Shown piece by piece: positions 1 to 6,582 of a DNA stretch of 8,487 bases. The notes beneath the pieces are model-generated. The model saw only the letters and a list, made by a program, of their open reading frames with translations, searched no databases and was not told the origin of the DNA. The position numbers and the translations under genes were made by a program. Origin of the DNA: Prosthecobacter debontii (GTDB taxonomy: Bacteria > Verrucomicrobiota > Verrucomicrobiia > Verrucomicrobiales > Akkermansiaceae); assembly GCA_945885485.1 (NCBI GenBank), contig CAMCYT010000105.1:1-8487 (forward strand), written 5' to 3'. Numbering within the stretch: position 1 is the first letter of the stretch; every line of letters starts with the position of its first letter.

Positions 1-211
1 CTTTGTCTTTCTCATCCAGAAGATGATACGTCTTATCCGCTTTAAAAGTCTGATGGTGCACCACAGCGTGCGCTTGGAAGGCATAACGGAAATTCCAGAT
101 CGGGCGATGCATGACATACCGATGAAGGGTCCATTCGAAAAACGAGGCGAAAACGACTCCAACGACTAAGCCACCGAGGCACCAAAGGGAAAATACGAGA
201 ATAGGATTCAT
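1..211 (-). CDS. fatty acid hydroxylase / sterol desaturase-like membrane protein, N-terminal part
   Basis: The ATG is at 211 and the frame runs off the left edge, giving 70 residues. Residues 4-25 are hydrophobic, fitting a first membrane helix. It is followed by the sequence FEWTLHRYVMH, with H30 and H35 forming an HX4H box, and then H48, H52 and H53 forming an HX3HH box. Such histidine clusters bind the di-iron centre in the fatty acid hydroxylase superfamily, which includes sterol desaturases, beta-carotene hydroxylases and lipid hydroxylases. The substrate cannot be told from this fragment. The later histidine box and remaining helices should lie beyond the window. The gene starts 75 bp downstream of the helicase stop on the same strand, so co-transcription is possible. 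Family call fairly sure; exact function open. Confidence 0.75.
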   Translation of the reverse strand, partial: MNPILVFSLWCLGGLVVGVVFASFFEWTLHRYVMHRPIWNFRYAFQAHAVVHHQTFKADKTYHLLDEKDK

Positions 212-286
212 GAATAATAGATTAACAGAGCCGCAGAACTATAGACGAGACTCCAGTTCCGCAAGCCTAGCTTTGTAGAAATTTAG

Positions 287-1402
287 TCAGCTTATTTCCG
301 TAAAGGTTACACCCAAATCTTCCTCAAATCTGCCGATTTTCTTGCGTTCACGGGGATCAATCAACGCGATAGACGTCCCCTTTTTTCCCGCCCTTGCGGT
401 CCTGCCGCTGCGGTGGGTGTAATATTCCAACTGCTCTGGAAGCTGGTAGTGGATCACAAACGACAATCCCTCGACGTCGATCCCGCGGGCGGCGACGTCT
501 GTGGCGATCAAAATCTGGGTTTTTTGGTTTTTAAACCCACGCATGACCTTGTCGCGCTCACGTTGTGAAAGATCTCCCTGAATGACATCCACGGCGAAAC
601 CGAGTTTCTCCATTTGCCTACCCAGAGTGATCGCCCCGGCCTTGGTGCGGACGAATATTAAACCGCGCTCATCGCCACGCTTGTGAAGAAACTCCGCGAG
701 AAACTCATTTTTCTCATCCTTCCCACACACCGCAAAGCGATGATCGATGTTTTGGTTCACGACATGGGCTTTATCGATTTTGATGGTTTCCGGAACCCCA
801 GGCATCGCGCCTTTCACGAGACTCTGAATCGAATCAGGAAATGTTGCTGAAAATAGCCAAGTACTGCGGCGCCCACGCGTCAGACCGAAGATGGTGACAA
901 GATCTTTTTTGAACCCCATGCTCAACATTTCATCCGCCTCATCGAGCACGAGATGTTTCACATCGACCAAGCTCAGCGCCTTTTTCTTAATCAGATCGAT
1001 CAGCCGACCCGGGGTCGCCACGATGATATGCGTGGGACGTTTCAAATTCGAGATCTGACGCTCCATTGGCTCGCCACCTGCGAGGACTTCGATGAAAATC
1101 TTCTCCTTCGCGTATTTGGTGTAACGGAACAAATGCTTGCCGATCTGCTTTGCGAGCTCACGAGTCGGTGCAATCACCAAGCCCTGAATCACCGGCTTGC
1201 GAGAATCGATTTTCGTCAATAACGGCAATCCAAACGCTGCGGTCTTCCCCGTTCCCGTCTGTGCCTGCGCACAAAAATCCCCACCGTTCTTAATCAAAAA
1301 CGGGATGGTTTTTTCCTGCACCTCCGTCGGCGTGATAATTCCCAACTCTTGCAAGCCCTCAACCAAATCCCCCGGTATTCCCAATGTTCTAAATGCGCTC
1401 AA
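287..1402 (-). CDS. DEAD-box ATP-dependent RNA helicase, minimal core
   Basis: An ATP-driven RNA unwinding enzyme of the cytoplasm, likely acting in RNA decay, ribosome assembly or cold adaptation. All core motifs are present: Q motif with F4 and Q29, motif I AQTGTGKT (47-54), Ia PTREL (79-83), Ib TPGR (130-133), DEAD (154-157), SAT (185-187), the motif V segment ATDVAARGID, and motif VI HRSGRTAR (330-337). At 371 residues it ends soon after motif VI and lacks the basic C-terminal tail or RNA-binding domain of DeaD, RhlE or DbpA, so I give no symbol. No ATG or GTG is available for the start: an in-frame TGA lies at 1418-1420, and only TTG (1400-1402) or ATT just before it can precede the needed F4. 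TTG is chosen. No good ribosome binding site is visible. Confidence 0.93.
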   Translation of the reverse strand: MSAFRTLGIPGDLVEGLQELGIITPTEVQEKTIPFLIKNGGDFCAQAQTGTGKTAAFGLPLLTKIDSRKPVIQGLVIAPTRELAKQIGKHLFRYTKYAKEKIFIEVLAGGEPMERQISNLKRPTHIIVATPGRLIDLIKKKALSLVDVKHLVLDEADEMLSMGFKKDLVTIFGLTRGRRSTWLFSATFPDSIQSLVKGAMPGVPETIKIDKAHVVNQNIDHRFAVCGKDEKNEFLAEFLHKRGDERGLIFVRTKAGAITLGRQMEKLGFAVDVIQGDLSQRERDKVMRGFKNQKTQILIATDVAARGIDVEGLSFVIHYQLPEQLEYYTHRSGRTARAGKKGTSIALIDPRERKKIGRFEEDLGVTFTEIS

Positions 1403-1522
1403 AATCGTAGTTTCGTTTCAGGTTTATGCTTACCCCTTTCCAAAAAGACGAGCCATAAGAAAAATTACGACTTATTTGACCTTTATCATTGGCTACCCCC
1501 CAATCCACAACCCAGATGTTTT

Positions 1523-1557
1523 AAATTTCAAACTTTAAACTCTAAACTTTAAATCTC
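1523..1557. repeat. period-7 AT-rich tandem repeat, 5 units
   Basis: Five consecutive heptamers read AAATTTC, AAACTTT, AAACTCT, AAACTTT and AAATCTC. Every unit begins with AAA and differs from its neighbours at two or three bases. The array sits about 120 bp upstream of the helicase start. A similar period-7 array occurs at 2371-2397 and a third, within coding sequence, at 3546-3587. Confidence 0.8.
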
Positions 1558-1600
1558 AAGAAAAGCCCAAACTATAAGGAATCCACCAGCACCTTCATCT

Positions 1601-1659
1601 GATCCCAAAGGGATCAAAGATATTACCCCGGGGTCGAGCAAAGCGACACCCCGGGTTAA
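1601..1659. repeat. double-hairpin palindromic element, REP-like
   Basis: The first hairpin is GATCCC-AAA-GGGATC (1601-1615), a perfect 6-bp stem. The second pairs TTACCCCGGGGTCG (1623-1636) with CGACACCCCGGGTTAA (1644-1659) around AGCAAAG, with a two-base bulge. The core GTCGAGCAAAGCGACA (1633-1648) recurs at 8194-8209 with 14 of 16 bases identical. I recall near-identical elements scattered through Verrucomicrobiota genomes, often mis-annotated as small proteins, but cannot check this here. No T-run follows on either strand, so a terminator role is not supported. Confidence 0.65.
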
Positions 1660-1686
1660 ATACCCAAAAGAATCCTCTCCTCTTTT

Positions 1687-1713
1687 TTCGCGCTCTTCGT
1701 GCCTTTCGTGGTC
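1687..1713. repeat. period-9 TTCG tandem repeat, 3 units
   Basis: Three consecutive 9-mers read TTCGCGCTC, TTCGTGCCT and TTCGTGGTC. The order of variants (CGCTC, then GTGC, then GTGG or GCGG) matches the period-10 array at 2323-2352 on the other side of hicBA, so the two arrays look related. Confidence 0.65.
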
Positions 1714-1885
1714 CCCAAATTCCAAAACCCATCCAACCGCGGTTGCCTTTTCTTCTCATTTGTAGATTAAGAGACAGACCTATAGAGACCTCTACTCGCA
1801 AAACCTACAGAACAGCTGCGCATACTCCCCTCGACGAACAAAAGCCACCCTCGACAAATCCTCAAATTTAGCTCAAGTTTCCCAC

Positions 1886-2104
1886 ATGATATTCAGTGCT
1901 GTTATCACCGAAGCCGATGAAGGTGGCTACGTGGCCTTCAATCCCGAGACGGGAACCACCACCCAAGGCGAGACTTTTGATGAAGCGATGGCTAACCTGC
2001 GTGAGGCCACTGAGCTTTATTTGGAGGTGTTTCCAATGAAATCCAAGACTCCTGCCGTTCTCACCTGTTTCGAACTCAGCCATGCCCAAGCTGCCGGTTA
2101 TTAG
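1886..2104 (+). CDS. hicB: HicB-family antitoxin, short form
   Basis: A 72-residue protein of the HicB antitoxin family, which binds and blocks the HicA mRNA-cleaving toxin and usually represses its own operon. The sequence follows the family pattern: a short beta strand (FSAVITEAD), then GGYVAFNPE, TTTQGETFDEAMANLREATELY and a C-terminal FELSHA just before the junction with hicA. This is the compact form made of the partial RNase H-like fold with no separate C-terminal DNA-binding domain. The ATG at 1886 fits the family N-terminus. No clear ribosome binding site precedes it. Its last 23 bases overlap the hicA start, the usual hicB-hicA layout. The partner toxin is broken, so this may now be an orphan antitoxin. 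Family call is firm; activity is inferred. Confidence 0.88.
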   Translation: MIFSAVITEADEGGYVAFNPETGTTTQGETFDEAMANLREATELYLEVFPMKSKTPAVLTCFELSHAQAAGY

Positions 2105-2303
2105 TGGCAAAGAATGTCGGAAAGCGCTGGGTAAGCTAGGCTTCGAAGAAGTCCGTCAGCGTGGAAGTCATTAAATTATGAAACGGAAAGATGCCGGATG
2201 CGTCGTACCCATGCACACAGAGATCAAAACAGGAACCCTTTCCGGAATCCTCAAACAAGCAGGTCTTTCCGTAGAAGAATTCATTCAAGCACTGGACAAA
2301 TAA
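2082..2303 (+). pseudogene. hicA: hicA toxin gene interrupted by an in-frame TAA
   Basis: From ATG 2082 the frame encodes MPKLPVISGKECRKALGKLG and continues to RQRGSH, the HicA/YcfA fold with its catalytic histidine (H30). It then meets TAA at 2172-2174. Past that codon the same frame continues with IMKRKDAGCVVPMHTEIK and ends VEEFIQALDK before TAA at 2301. This is the rest of a normal HicA, including the P-H-x-E-I-K-x-G-T-L segment. There is no frameshift: a single codon, where relatives carry a sense codon between GSH and M, is a stop. One base change from AAA, CAA, TAT or TAC would explain it. An ATG at 2178, only 3 bases past the stop, could allow reinitiation and a 41-residue C-terminal piece. 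Toxin activity is probably lost, unless there is readthrough, fragment complementation or a sequencing error. Confidence 0.88.
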
Positions 2304-2322
2304 ATTTTCCCAATTCCTCTTT

Positions 2323-2352
2323 ATTCGCGCTCATTCGCGTGCATTCGCGGTT
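2323..2352. repeat. period-10 ATTCGCG tandem repeat, 3 units
   Basis: Three 10-mers read ATTCGCGCTC, ATTCGCGTGC and ATTCGCGGTT. They start 20 bp after the end of the hicA remnant and lie 65 bp upstream of mutS. They resemble the 9-mer array at 1687-1713. I recall this type as a recurrent intergenic element of Verrucomicrobiota. Confidence 0.75.
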
Positions 2353-2370
2353 AAATCTTCTCCCCATTTG

Positions 2371-2397
2371 GAAATTGAAATTTGAAATTTGAAATTT
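2371..2397. repeat. period-7 GAAATTT tandem repeat, about 4 units
   Basis: One partial GAAATT unit is followed by three exact GAAATTT units. The array ends 19 bp before the mutS ATG, so it forms most of the mutS leader or core promoter region. GAAATTT is the reverse complement of the AAATTTC unit found at 1523. Confidence 0.85.
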
Positions 2398-2416
2398 CAC
2401 CCCCCAGCATCCCCCC

Positions 2417-4909
2417 ATGTCCGCAACCACACCCATGATGGCCCAATACCTCGCGATGAGGAAAAGCCTGCCTGCTGACATCATTCTCTTTTACCGGCTA
2501 GGCGATTTCTACGAAATGTTCTTCGAGGACGCGAAAACTGCCGCGCCTATACTCAACGTCGCCCTGACCAAGCGTGGCGGCACACCCATGTGTGGAATCC
2601 CCCATCATGCAGCTCAAAACTACATCGCCCGTTTGCTGAAAGCGGGAAAACGGGTCGCCATCGCCGAGCAAACCTCCGAGGCCATTCCCGGAAAGCTGGT
2701 CGAACGCGAAATCGCCCGCATCCTCACTGCCGGCTCCATCGACGACCTCACCCTGCTCGACGACCAGCGCCCAAACTACCTCGCCGCCCTGTCCAAATCA
2801 CCGAAATCCTTCGGCCTCGCCGCGATCGATCACACCACCGGTGAATTCATCATCGCCGAATTTCCCGACGCCGCCCAACTCCTCGACGAAATCGCCCGCA
2901 TCTCCCCCTCCGAACTCCTCATCCCCGATCACCAGATCAGCGATTTCTCAGCAAACTTCCCCCACGCCCTTCCCTACGATGGCTACACCTTCCTCCCCGA
3001 ACACGCGGTCGATCTCCTGAAATCCCATTTCAACGTCCATTCGCTCGATGGCTTCGGCTGCGCCGACAAGCCCGCCGCATCCTCCGCCGCAGGTGCCGCG
3101 CTGCATTACCTGACTCACCAACTCCGCCGCTCCTGCGAACATCTCAACCCACCGCGTCTGTTAGAAAACGACCAACACGTCCTCATCGATTCTGCCTCCC
3201 AACGCAACCTCGACCTCATCGAATCCAGAGCCGGAAAATCACACACCTTGCTCGGAGTGTTAGATCGCACCCAAACCCCCATGGGCGGCCGACTCCTCCG
3301 CGATTGGTTGCTCCACCCCTTGCGCGACAAACAAGCACTCGAACAACGTCAGGAAACCATCGCCGCCTTTCTCGCCGAGCCTTTCCTTTTATCCAAAGTT
3401 CGTGAGTCCCTGAAAAACATCCGCGACATCGAACGCACCACCTCCCGCCTCTCCCAAAACTCCGGCAACCCCCGCGACCTCCAATCCCTCAGCCTCTCCC
3501 TCCAACAAATCCCGACTCTAAAGGAACTCCTCTCTTCCCTCTTCCAATCAAAAATCAACAATCCTCAATCATCAATCGTCAATCAACTCCACTCTCTTCC
3601 AGCCCTCACTCAACTCCTAGAAGCCGCACTCTCCGAGGAACCTCCCGCCAACATCAAAGACGGCAACATCATCCGCGACGGTTATTCTCCCGAGCTCGAT
3701 GAACTCCGCTCCGCAGCCAGCGGCGGAAAAGATTGGATCGCCCGCCTCCAGGAAGACGAACGCAAACGCACGGGTATCGATTCCCTGAAAATCAAGTTCA
3801 ACAACGTCTTCGGATATTTCATCGAGATCACCACCTCCCAGCTCGCCAAAGTTCCCGACGACTACACGCGCAAACAAACCATGTCGAACGCCGAGCGCTA
3901 CATCACCCCAGCGCTCAAAGAGATGGAAAACAAAGTCCTCGGTGCCGAGGAGCGCTCCAAACAACTCGAATACGAACTGTTCCTGCAACTCCGCCAACAA
4001 GTCATCGTCCACCTCGCCGAGTTGAAAGAAACCGCATCGGCCATCGCAAATATCGATACCCTCTGCGCTCTAGCAGAAACAGCACAGATCAACCGCCACA
4101 ACCGCCCCATCCTCACCGAAGGCACCGAACTCATCATCAGCAACGGTCGCCATCCCGTTCTCGAACAAACTCTAACCGATACCAAGTTCGTCCCCAACGA
4201 TACCGAACTACTCCCCGACTCCTCGCGCCTGCAAATTCTAACAGGCCCCAACATGGCCGGAAAATCCACCTACATCCGCCAACTCGCCCTCATCACCTTG
4301 ATGGCACAGATCGGCGCTTACGTCCCAGCCGACTCCGCAACCATCGGTCTCTCGGACCGGATCTTCTGCCGCGTCGGCGCATCCGATGATCTCTCACGTG
4401 GCCAATCTACCTTCATGGTCGAGATGTCGGAAACCGCCCTCATCCTCAATCACGCGACCGAAAAATCGTTAGTCATCCTCGATGAAATCGGCCGCGGCAC
4501 CGCCACCTTCGACGGACTCTCCATCGCCTGGGCGGTCGCCGAGCATTTGCACGACGAAATTAAATGCCGAACCCTTTTCGCCACCCATTACCACGAGCTC
4601 ACCGACCTCGCCAACACCCGCCCAGCCGTCGTCAATTGCAACGTCGCCGTGCGCGAATGGAACGAGGAAATCATCTTCCTCCACAAAATCCTCCCCGGCG
4701 CCGCAGACAAATCCTACGGCATCCAAGTTGCGAGACTCGCCGGATTACCCAAACCCGTCCTAGCCCGCGCCAAATCCATTTTATCGCACTTGGAAATGAA
4801 TTCCTCAAAACCCGAGTCCAAAGAGAAACATCCAAAACCTAAGACTACCCAGTTAGAAGACTCCCTCCCAAAACCGAATTCGCCGCAAATGAATCTGTTT
4901 GATTTCTAA
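2417..4909 (+). CDS. mutS: DNA mismatch repair protein MutS
   Basis: Recognises mispaired and looped bases after replication and recruits MutL. The 830-residue length is close to the usual 850. Domain I carries the mismatch-reading motif GDFYEMF with F31 and E33. The clamp region includes NAERYITPALKEME. The ATPase has Walker A GPNMAGKST (610-618), the STFMVEM signature, Walker B DEIGRGTATFDG (689-700) and FATHYHEL. The extreme C-terminus QMNLFDF (824-830) fits a sliding-clamp binding motif at the end of a low-complexity linker. The ATG at 2417 is used; Met7 or Met8 are possible alternatives, and no ribosome binding site distinguishes them. No mutL is nearby. Oddity: residues 377-391, in the lever region, are encoded by six tandem heptamers and read QSKINNPQSSIVNQL, AT-rich against a C-rich gene. 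Confidence 0.97.
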   Translation: MSATTPMMAQYLAMRKSLPADIILFYRLGDFYEMFFEDAKTAAPILNVALTKRGGTPMCGIPHHAAQNYIARLLKAGKRVAIAEQTSEAIPGKLVEREIARILTAGSIDDLTLLDDQRPNYLAALSKSPKSFGLAAIDHTTGEFIIAEFPDAAQLLDEIARISPSELLIPDHQISDFSANFPHALPYDGYTFLPEHAVDLLKSHFNVHSLDGFGCADKPAASSAAGAALHYLTHQLRRSCEHLNPPRLLENDQHVLIDSASQRNLDLIESRAGKSHTLLGVLDRTQTPMGGRLLRDWLLHPLRDKQALEQRQETIAAFLAEPFLLSKVRESLKNIRDIERTTSRLSQNSGNPRDLQSLSLSLQQIPTLKELLSSLFQSKINNPQSSIVNQLHSLPALTQLLEAALSEEPPANIKDGNIIRDGYSPELDELRSAASGGKDWIARLQEDERKRTGIDSLKIKFNNVFGYFIEITTSQLAKVPDDYTRKQTMSNAERYITPALKEMENKVLGAEERSKQLEYELFLQLRQQVIVHLAELKETASAIANIDTLCALAETAQINRHNRPILTEGTELIISNGRHPVLEQTLTDTKFVPNDTELLPDSSRLQILTGPNMAGKSTYIRQLALITLMAQIGAYVPADSATIGLSDRIFCRVGASDDLSRGQSTFMVEMSETALILNHATEKSLVILDEIGRGTATFDGLSIAWAVAEHLHDEIKCRTLFATHYHELTDLANTRPAVVNCNVAVREWNEEIIFLHKILPGAADKSYGIQVARLAGLPKPVLARAKSILSHLEMNSSKPESKEKHPKPKTTQLEDSLPKPNSPQMNLFDF
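3546..3587 (+). repeat. six tandem AATCNNN heptamers inside mutS
   Basis: Units in order are AATCAAA, AATCAAC, AATCCTC, AATCATC, AATCGTC and AATCAAC. The first four bases are constant in all six and the last three vary. The array is 42 bp, exactly 14 codons, so the full block keeps frame although one unit would not. It encodes the K-I-N-N-P-Q-S-S-I-V-N segment of MutS. Confidence 0.9.
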
Positions 4910-4910
4910 C

Positions 4911-5127
4911 CTTAGCTGCTGCGTCCCGTTCACCCCGATATGTCGTGGCAGCAGGCCGTTCCCGAGGCGTCTCGCCTCGGTCTTTCTCTTTCACTCCGCA
5001 GGCTTTGGACTGCTGGGATTCTTCACAGCTCTTAGGGCAGGCTCCGCAAAATCGTGCGCTAGGTAACAGCTCTACCCCCCATCAAATCACCAACCCTGAA
5101 AGCTGCGGATAAGGACTGCAGCAGTCA
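4911..5127. repeat. repeat-derived intergenic block downstream of mutS
   Basis: It contains an inverted repeat CTGCTGC (4916-4922) with GCAGCAG (4948-4954), enclosing CCCCGA-TATG-TCGTGG (4933-4948), which is a degenerate copy of palindromes at 6796 and 8150. A perfect hairpin follows at 4962-4980. The CCGCAGGCTTTGGACTGCTG stretch near 4997 and the GCTGCGGATAAGGACTGCAG stretch near 5101 resemble scattered elements I remember from Verrucomicrobiota. No gene is seen; a 31-codon frame from ATG 4940 reads through the repeats. Confidence 0.5.
4962..4991 (+). terminator. candidate mutS terminator hairpin
   Basis: The stem CCGAGGCG (4962-4969) pairs perfectly with CGCCTCGG (4973-4980) across a TCT loop and is followed by a T-rich but interrupted tract, TCTTTCTCTTT. 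It starts 52 bp after the mutS stop. It may function as an intrinsic terminator, but it also looks like part of a dispersed palindromic element. Confidence 0.4.
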
Positions 5128-5143
5128 AGATCCTCAGAATAAC

Positions 5144-5170
5144 AAAAAAAACCAGCCGTTCGCCCAGGCT
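5144..5170 (-). terminator. candidate terminator of the rhodanese gene
   Basis: Read on the minus strand, AGCC (5170-5167) pairs with GGCT (5157-5154) and is followed by GG and eight consecutive T's. It begins 5 bp past the rhodanese stop codon. The stem is short (4 bp, 9-base loop) but the T-run is clean. Confidence 0.5.
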
Positions 5171-5175
5171 ACTTT

Positions 5176-5682
5176 TCACTGACCAGCCTTTACCAAAGGC
5201 AGCCCCGCATCTCTCCATGAATCGATCCCCATCGTCAACACATACACCTCGTAATCGCGGAAGGCTAATTTCCTAGCGACATTTCTTGCTTCTGCGCAGG
5301 TGAGACCAAAGCAATATAGAACCACCTTTTTACCTACTGCTTGGGCTTTCTGAATTTCAATATCACGCGCCTGAACTTGTTTCTCGTATAGATCATGAGG
5401 CCAGTTCAACGCACCTGGAATATGATCAATCGCATAGAAATATGGAACCCTAACATCGTAGATCAAAACATCGCCGGATTGTTGTAACAAAAAGAATTCT
5501 TCAATCCCCATCCCAGTCGACTTCCCTAACTTTTTAAGCTTGGGCTGCATTTGGACTGGCTTGCTTTTAATCTCAACCTTTTGGGGGTTTTCGGGGGGCT
5601 TCGTCTCTGGTTTCGCGCATGACACGATAAACATCACACACATTAAAAAGACAGCGATTAAGTGATATCTTGATTTCAGCAT
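5176..5682 (-). CDS. lipoprotein with a rhodanese-like domain
   Basis: Predicted membrane-anchored rhodanese-fold protein, possibly a sulfurtransferase; its substrate is unknown. From ATG 5682 the protein has 168 residues. A basic start (LKSRYH) precedes a hydrophobic stretch and the lipobox IVSC, making Cys22 the lipid anchor. A K/P-rich linker of about 35 residues follows, then the rhodanese domain: LIYDVR, HIPGALNWP, and the active-site loop YCFGLTCAEA with the probable catalytic Cys124 and a second Cys129, then GIDSWRDAGLPL. TTG at 5706 and ATG at 5697 are in-frame alternatives. I prefer 5682 because GGAG lies 4 bases upstream and it gives a signal peptide of normal length. It lies 87 bp after the folate cyclo-ligase on the same strand. 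The CxxxxC loop departs from the common CxxGxR form but keeps its six-residue length. Confidence 0.82.
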   Translation of the reverse strand: MLKSRYHLIAVFLMCVMFIVSCAKPETKPPENPQKVEIKSKPVQMQPKLKKLGKSTGMGIEEFFLLQQSGDVLIYDVRVPYFYAIDHIPGALNWPHDLYEKQVQARDIEIQKAQAVGKKVVLYCFGLTCAEARNVARKLAFRDYEVYVLTMGIDSWRDAGLPLVKAGQ

Positions 5683-5769
5683 TTGGCTCCATTTCATTTC
5701 GTCCAAGCAATTAGGCTACGCTCATAAATTAGTTCGCTCAAGCTCTCTCTGCTTTTAGTTTTTAAACAT

Positions 5770-6300
5770 TTAGCCGACAACAACATCCATACGGACATCG
5801 TGGTCTACCGTGACAATTTTATCCACGATCTGAAATGGAAAACACACACCGAATTTTATGGCATCCGCTTTGCTCTGTTTGAGCATGCGATCATAAAATC
5901 CTCGACCTCGTCCCAACCTCCCGCCGTCACGATCAAATCCCAGTCCAGGACAAAGAAAAACATCCACTTCCTCGACCTTCACTTCTTCCAACCTATCTAT
6001 CGGTTCCATGATCCCGAATGCGCCGACCTGCATCTCCACATCAATGTTTCTCACCCGATAAAAATTCAGATTCTCCCCCCTCACCCTTGGAAACACCCAG
6101 TCTTTATTAACCCGATCGAAAAGCCCCCGCAAATCCACCTCACCCGGCAACGCCATGTATGCGGCTACAACCCGAGCGTCCGGAAGCCGCTCCAACTCCT
6201 GCAACAACTTTTCCACCACAGCCCCTGAATCGGCAGCGTGATTCACCAACGCGATCCGCCTCAATTCCTCACGCTGTCGTTGTTTATTCACGTCACTCAT
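5770..6300 (-). CDS. fau: 5-formyltetrahydrofolate cyclo-ligase
   Basis: Converts 5-formyl-THF to 5,10-methenyl-THF using ATP, returning stored or inhibitory folate to the one-carbon pool in the cytoplasm. The 176 residues begin with a typical basic N-terminus (KQRQREELRR). They contain the substrate segment AAYMALPGEVDLR with E54, and the family signature FDRDGGRLGRGRGFYDR (122-138), a close variant of the usual RLGxGxGYYDR. Near the end, VDHDVRMDVVV matches the family C-terminus. A longer reading from TTG 6345 adds 15 residues without family resemblance, so ATG 6300 is chosen. It follows the small membrane protein gene by 51 bp and precedes the rhodanese lipoprotein, suggesting co-transcription. 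YgfZ, also folate-binding, is encoded 1.9 kb upstream. Confidence 0.93.
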   Translation of the reverse strand: MSDVNKQRQREELRRIALVNHAADSGAVVEKLLQELERLPDARVVAAYMALPGEVDLRGLFDRVNKDWVFPRVRGENLNFYRVRNIDVEMQVGAFGIMEPIDRLEEVKVEEVDVFLCPGLGFDRDGGRLGRGRGFYDRMLKQSKADAIKFGVCFPFQIVDKIVTVDHDVRMDVVVG

Positions 6301-6351
6301 CGCTAGCTGGAACCAGTTCCTAGAGTAAACAGGGCCGCATAGCAAATCACT

Positions 6352-6570
6352 TCATGGTTTTGACCTGGCCATTCGATGAATCGCCAAGATCATTATCAAT
6401 ATCATAAGTGTAATCAGATAATCTACGGGACGCATCCGTTCGAAAACTTCCCTCCAGTCCGTCGTAAAAAGCATCCATACACGGTAGCCAGCACTGCATA
6501 TGACACCAATCAAGATGAGAACACAGACAACCATGAAGCCGCTGAATGATTTACGGTTTTTAGGTTTCAT
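6352..6570 (-). CDS. small two-helix membrane protein, unknown function
   Basis: I do not recognise this 72-residue protein. It has a basic N-terminus (MKPKNRKSF), a hydrophobic helix at about 12-29, a hydrophilic loop with aromatic and charged residues (WREVFERMRP, 39-48), a second helix at about 51-64 and a basic tail (HRMARSKP). The basic ends suggest that both termini face the cytoplasm. The start is taken as ATG 6570; a GTG two codons earlier is also possible. No strong ribosome binding site is visible. It is followed after 51 bp by the folate cyclo-ligase on the same strand. Coding status rests on the coherent topology and the operon-like position, so it is less certain than its neighbours. 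Confidence 0.6.
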   Translation of the reverse strand: MKPKNRKSFSGFMVVCVLILIGVICSAGYRVWMLFTTDWREVFERMRPVDYLITLMILIMILAIHRMARSKP

Positions 6571-6582
6571 TACCACTGGCTT

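Larger units (their letters stand above)
1403..1885. other. 483-bp repeat-rich intergenic region between helicase and hicB
   Basis: The helicase and hicB are divergent, so both promoters should lie here, but I could not pick convincing -35/-10 pairs. The region carries three kinds of repeat, listed separately: a period-7 tandem (1523-1557), a double hairpin (1601-1659) and a period-9 tandem (1687-1713). A minus-strand frame at 1595-1801 runs straight through the hairpins and the 9-mers and is not believed to be a gene. No RNA gene was recognised. Confidence 0.7.

Noticed and set aside
1595..1801. 68-codon minus-strand frame ending NPGCRFARPRGNIFDPFGIR
   Set aside because: It reads straight through the double hairpin and the 9-mer tandem, so its sequence is explained by repeats; arginine-rich frames of this kind are commonly mis-called genes.
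1868..2110. 80-codon minus-strand frame opposite hicB
   Set aside because: hicB on the plus strand has clear family motifs; the antisense frame has none.
2198..2392. 64-codon plus-strand frame overlapping the hicA remnant
   Set aside because: It is in a different frame from HicA, which shows family residues on both sides of its stop, and its tail runs into the 10-mer and heptamer repeats.
1523..2397. Possible CRISPR array
   Set aside because: Repeat periods are 7, 9 and 10 bp with no spacers; no 24-40 bp repeat-spacer pattern and no cas genes are seen.
3733..4389. 218-codon plus-strand frame within mutS
   Set aside because: It is an arginine/proline-rich shadow of the C-rich mutS coding sequence in another frame.
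4940..5035. 31-codon plus-strand frame from ATG, beginning MSWQQAVPEASRLG
   Set aside because: It lies wholly within palindromic repeat sequence downstream of mutS and has no family resemblance or ribosome binding site.
5800..6228. 142-codon plus-strand frame opposite the folate cyclo-ligase
   Set aside because: The minus-strand protein carries the family signature; the plus-strand frame shows no recognisable features.
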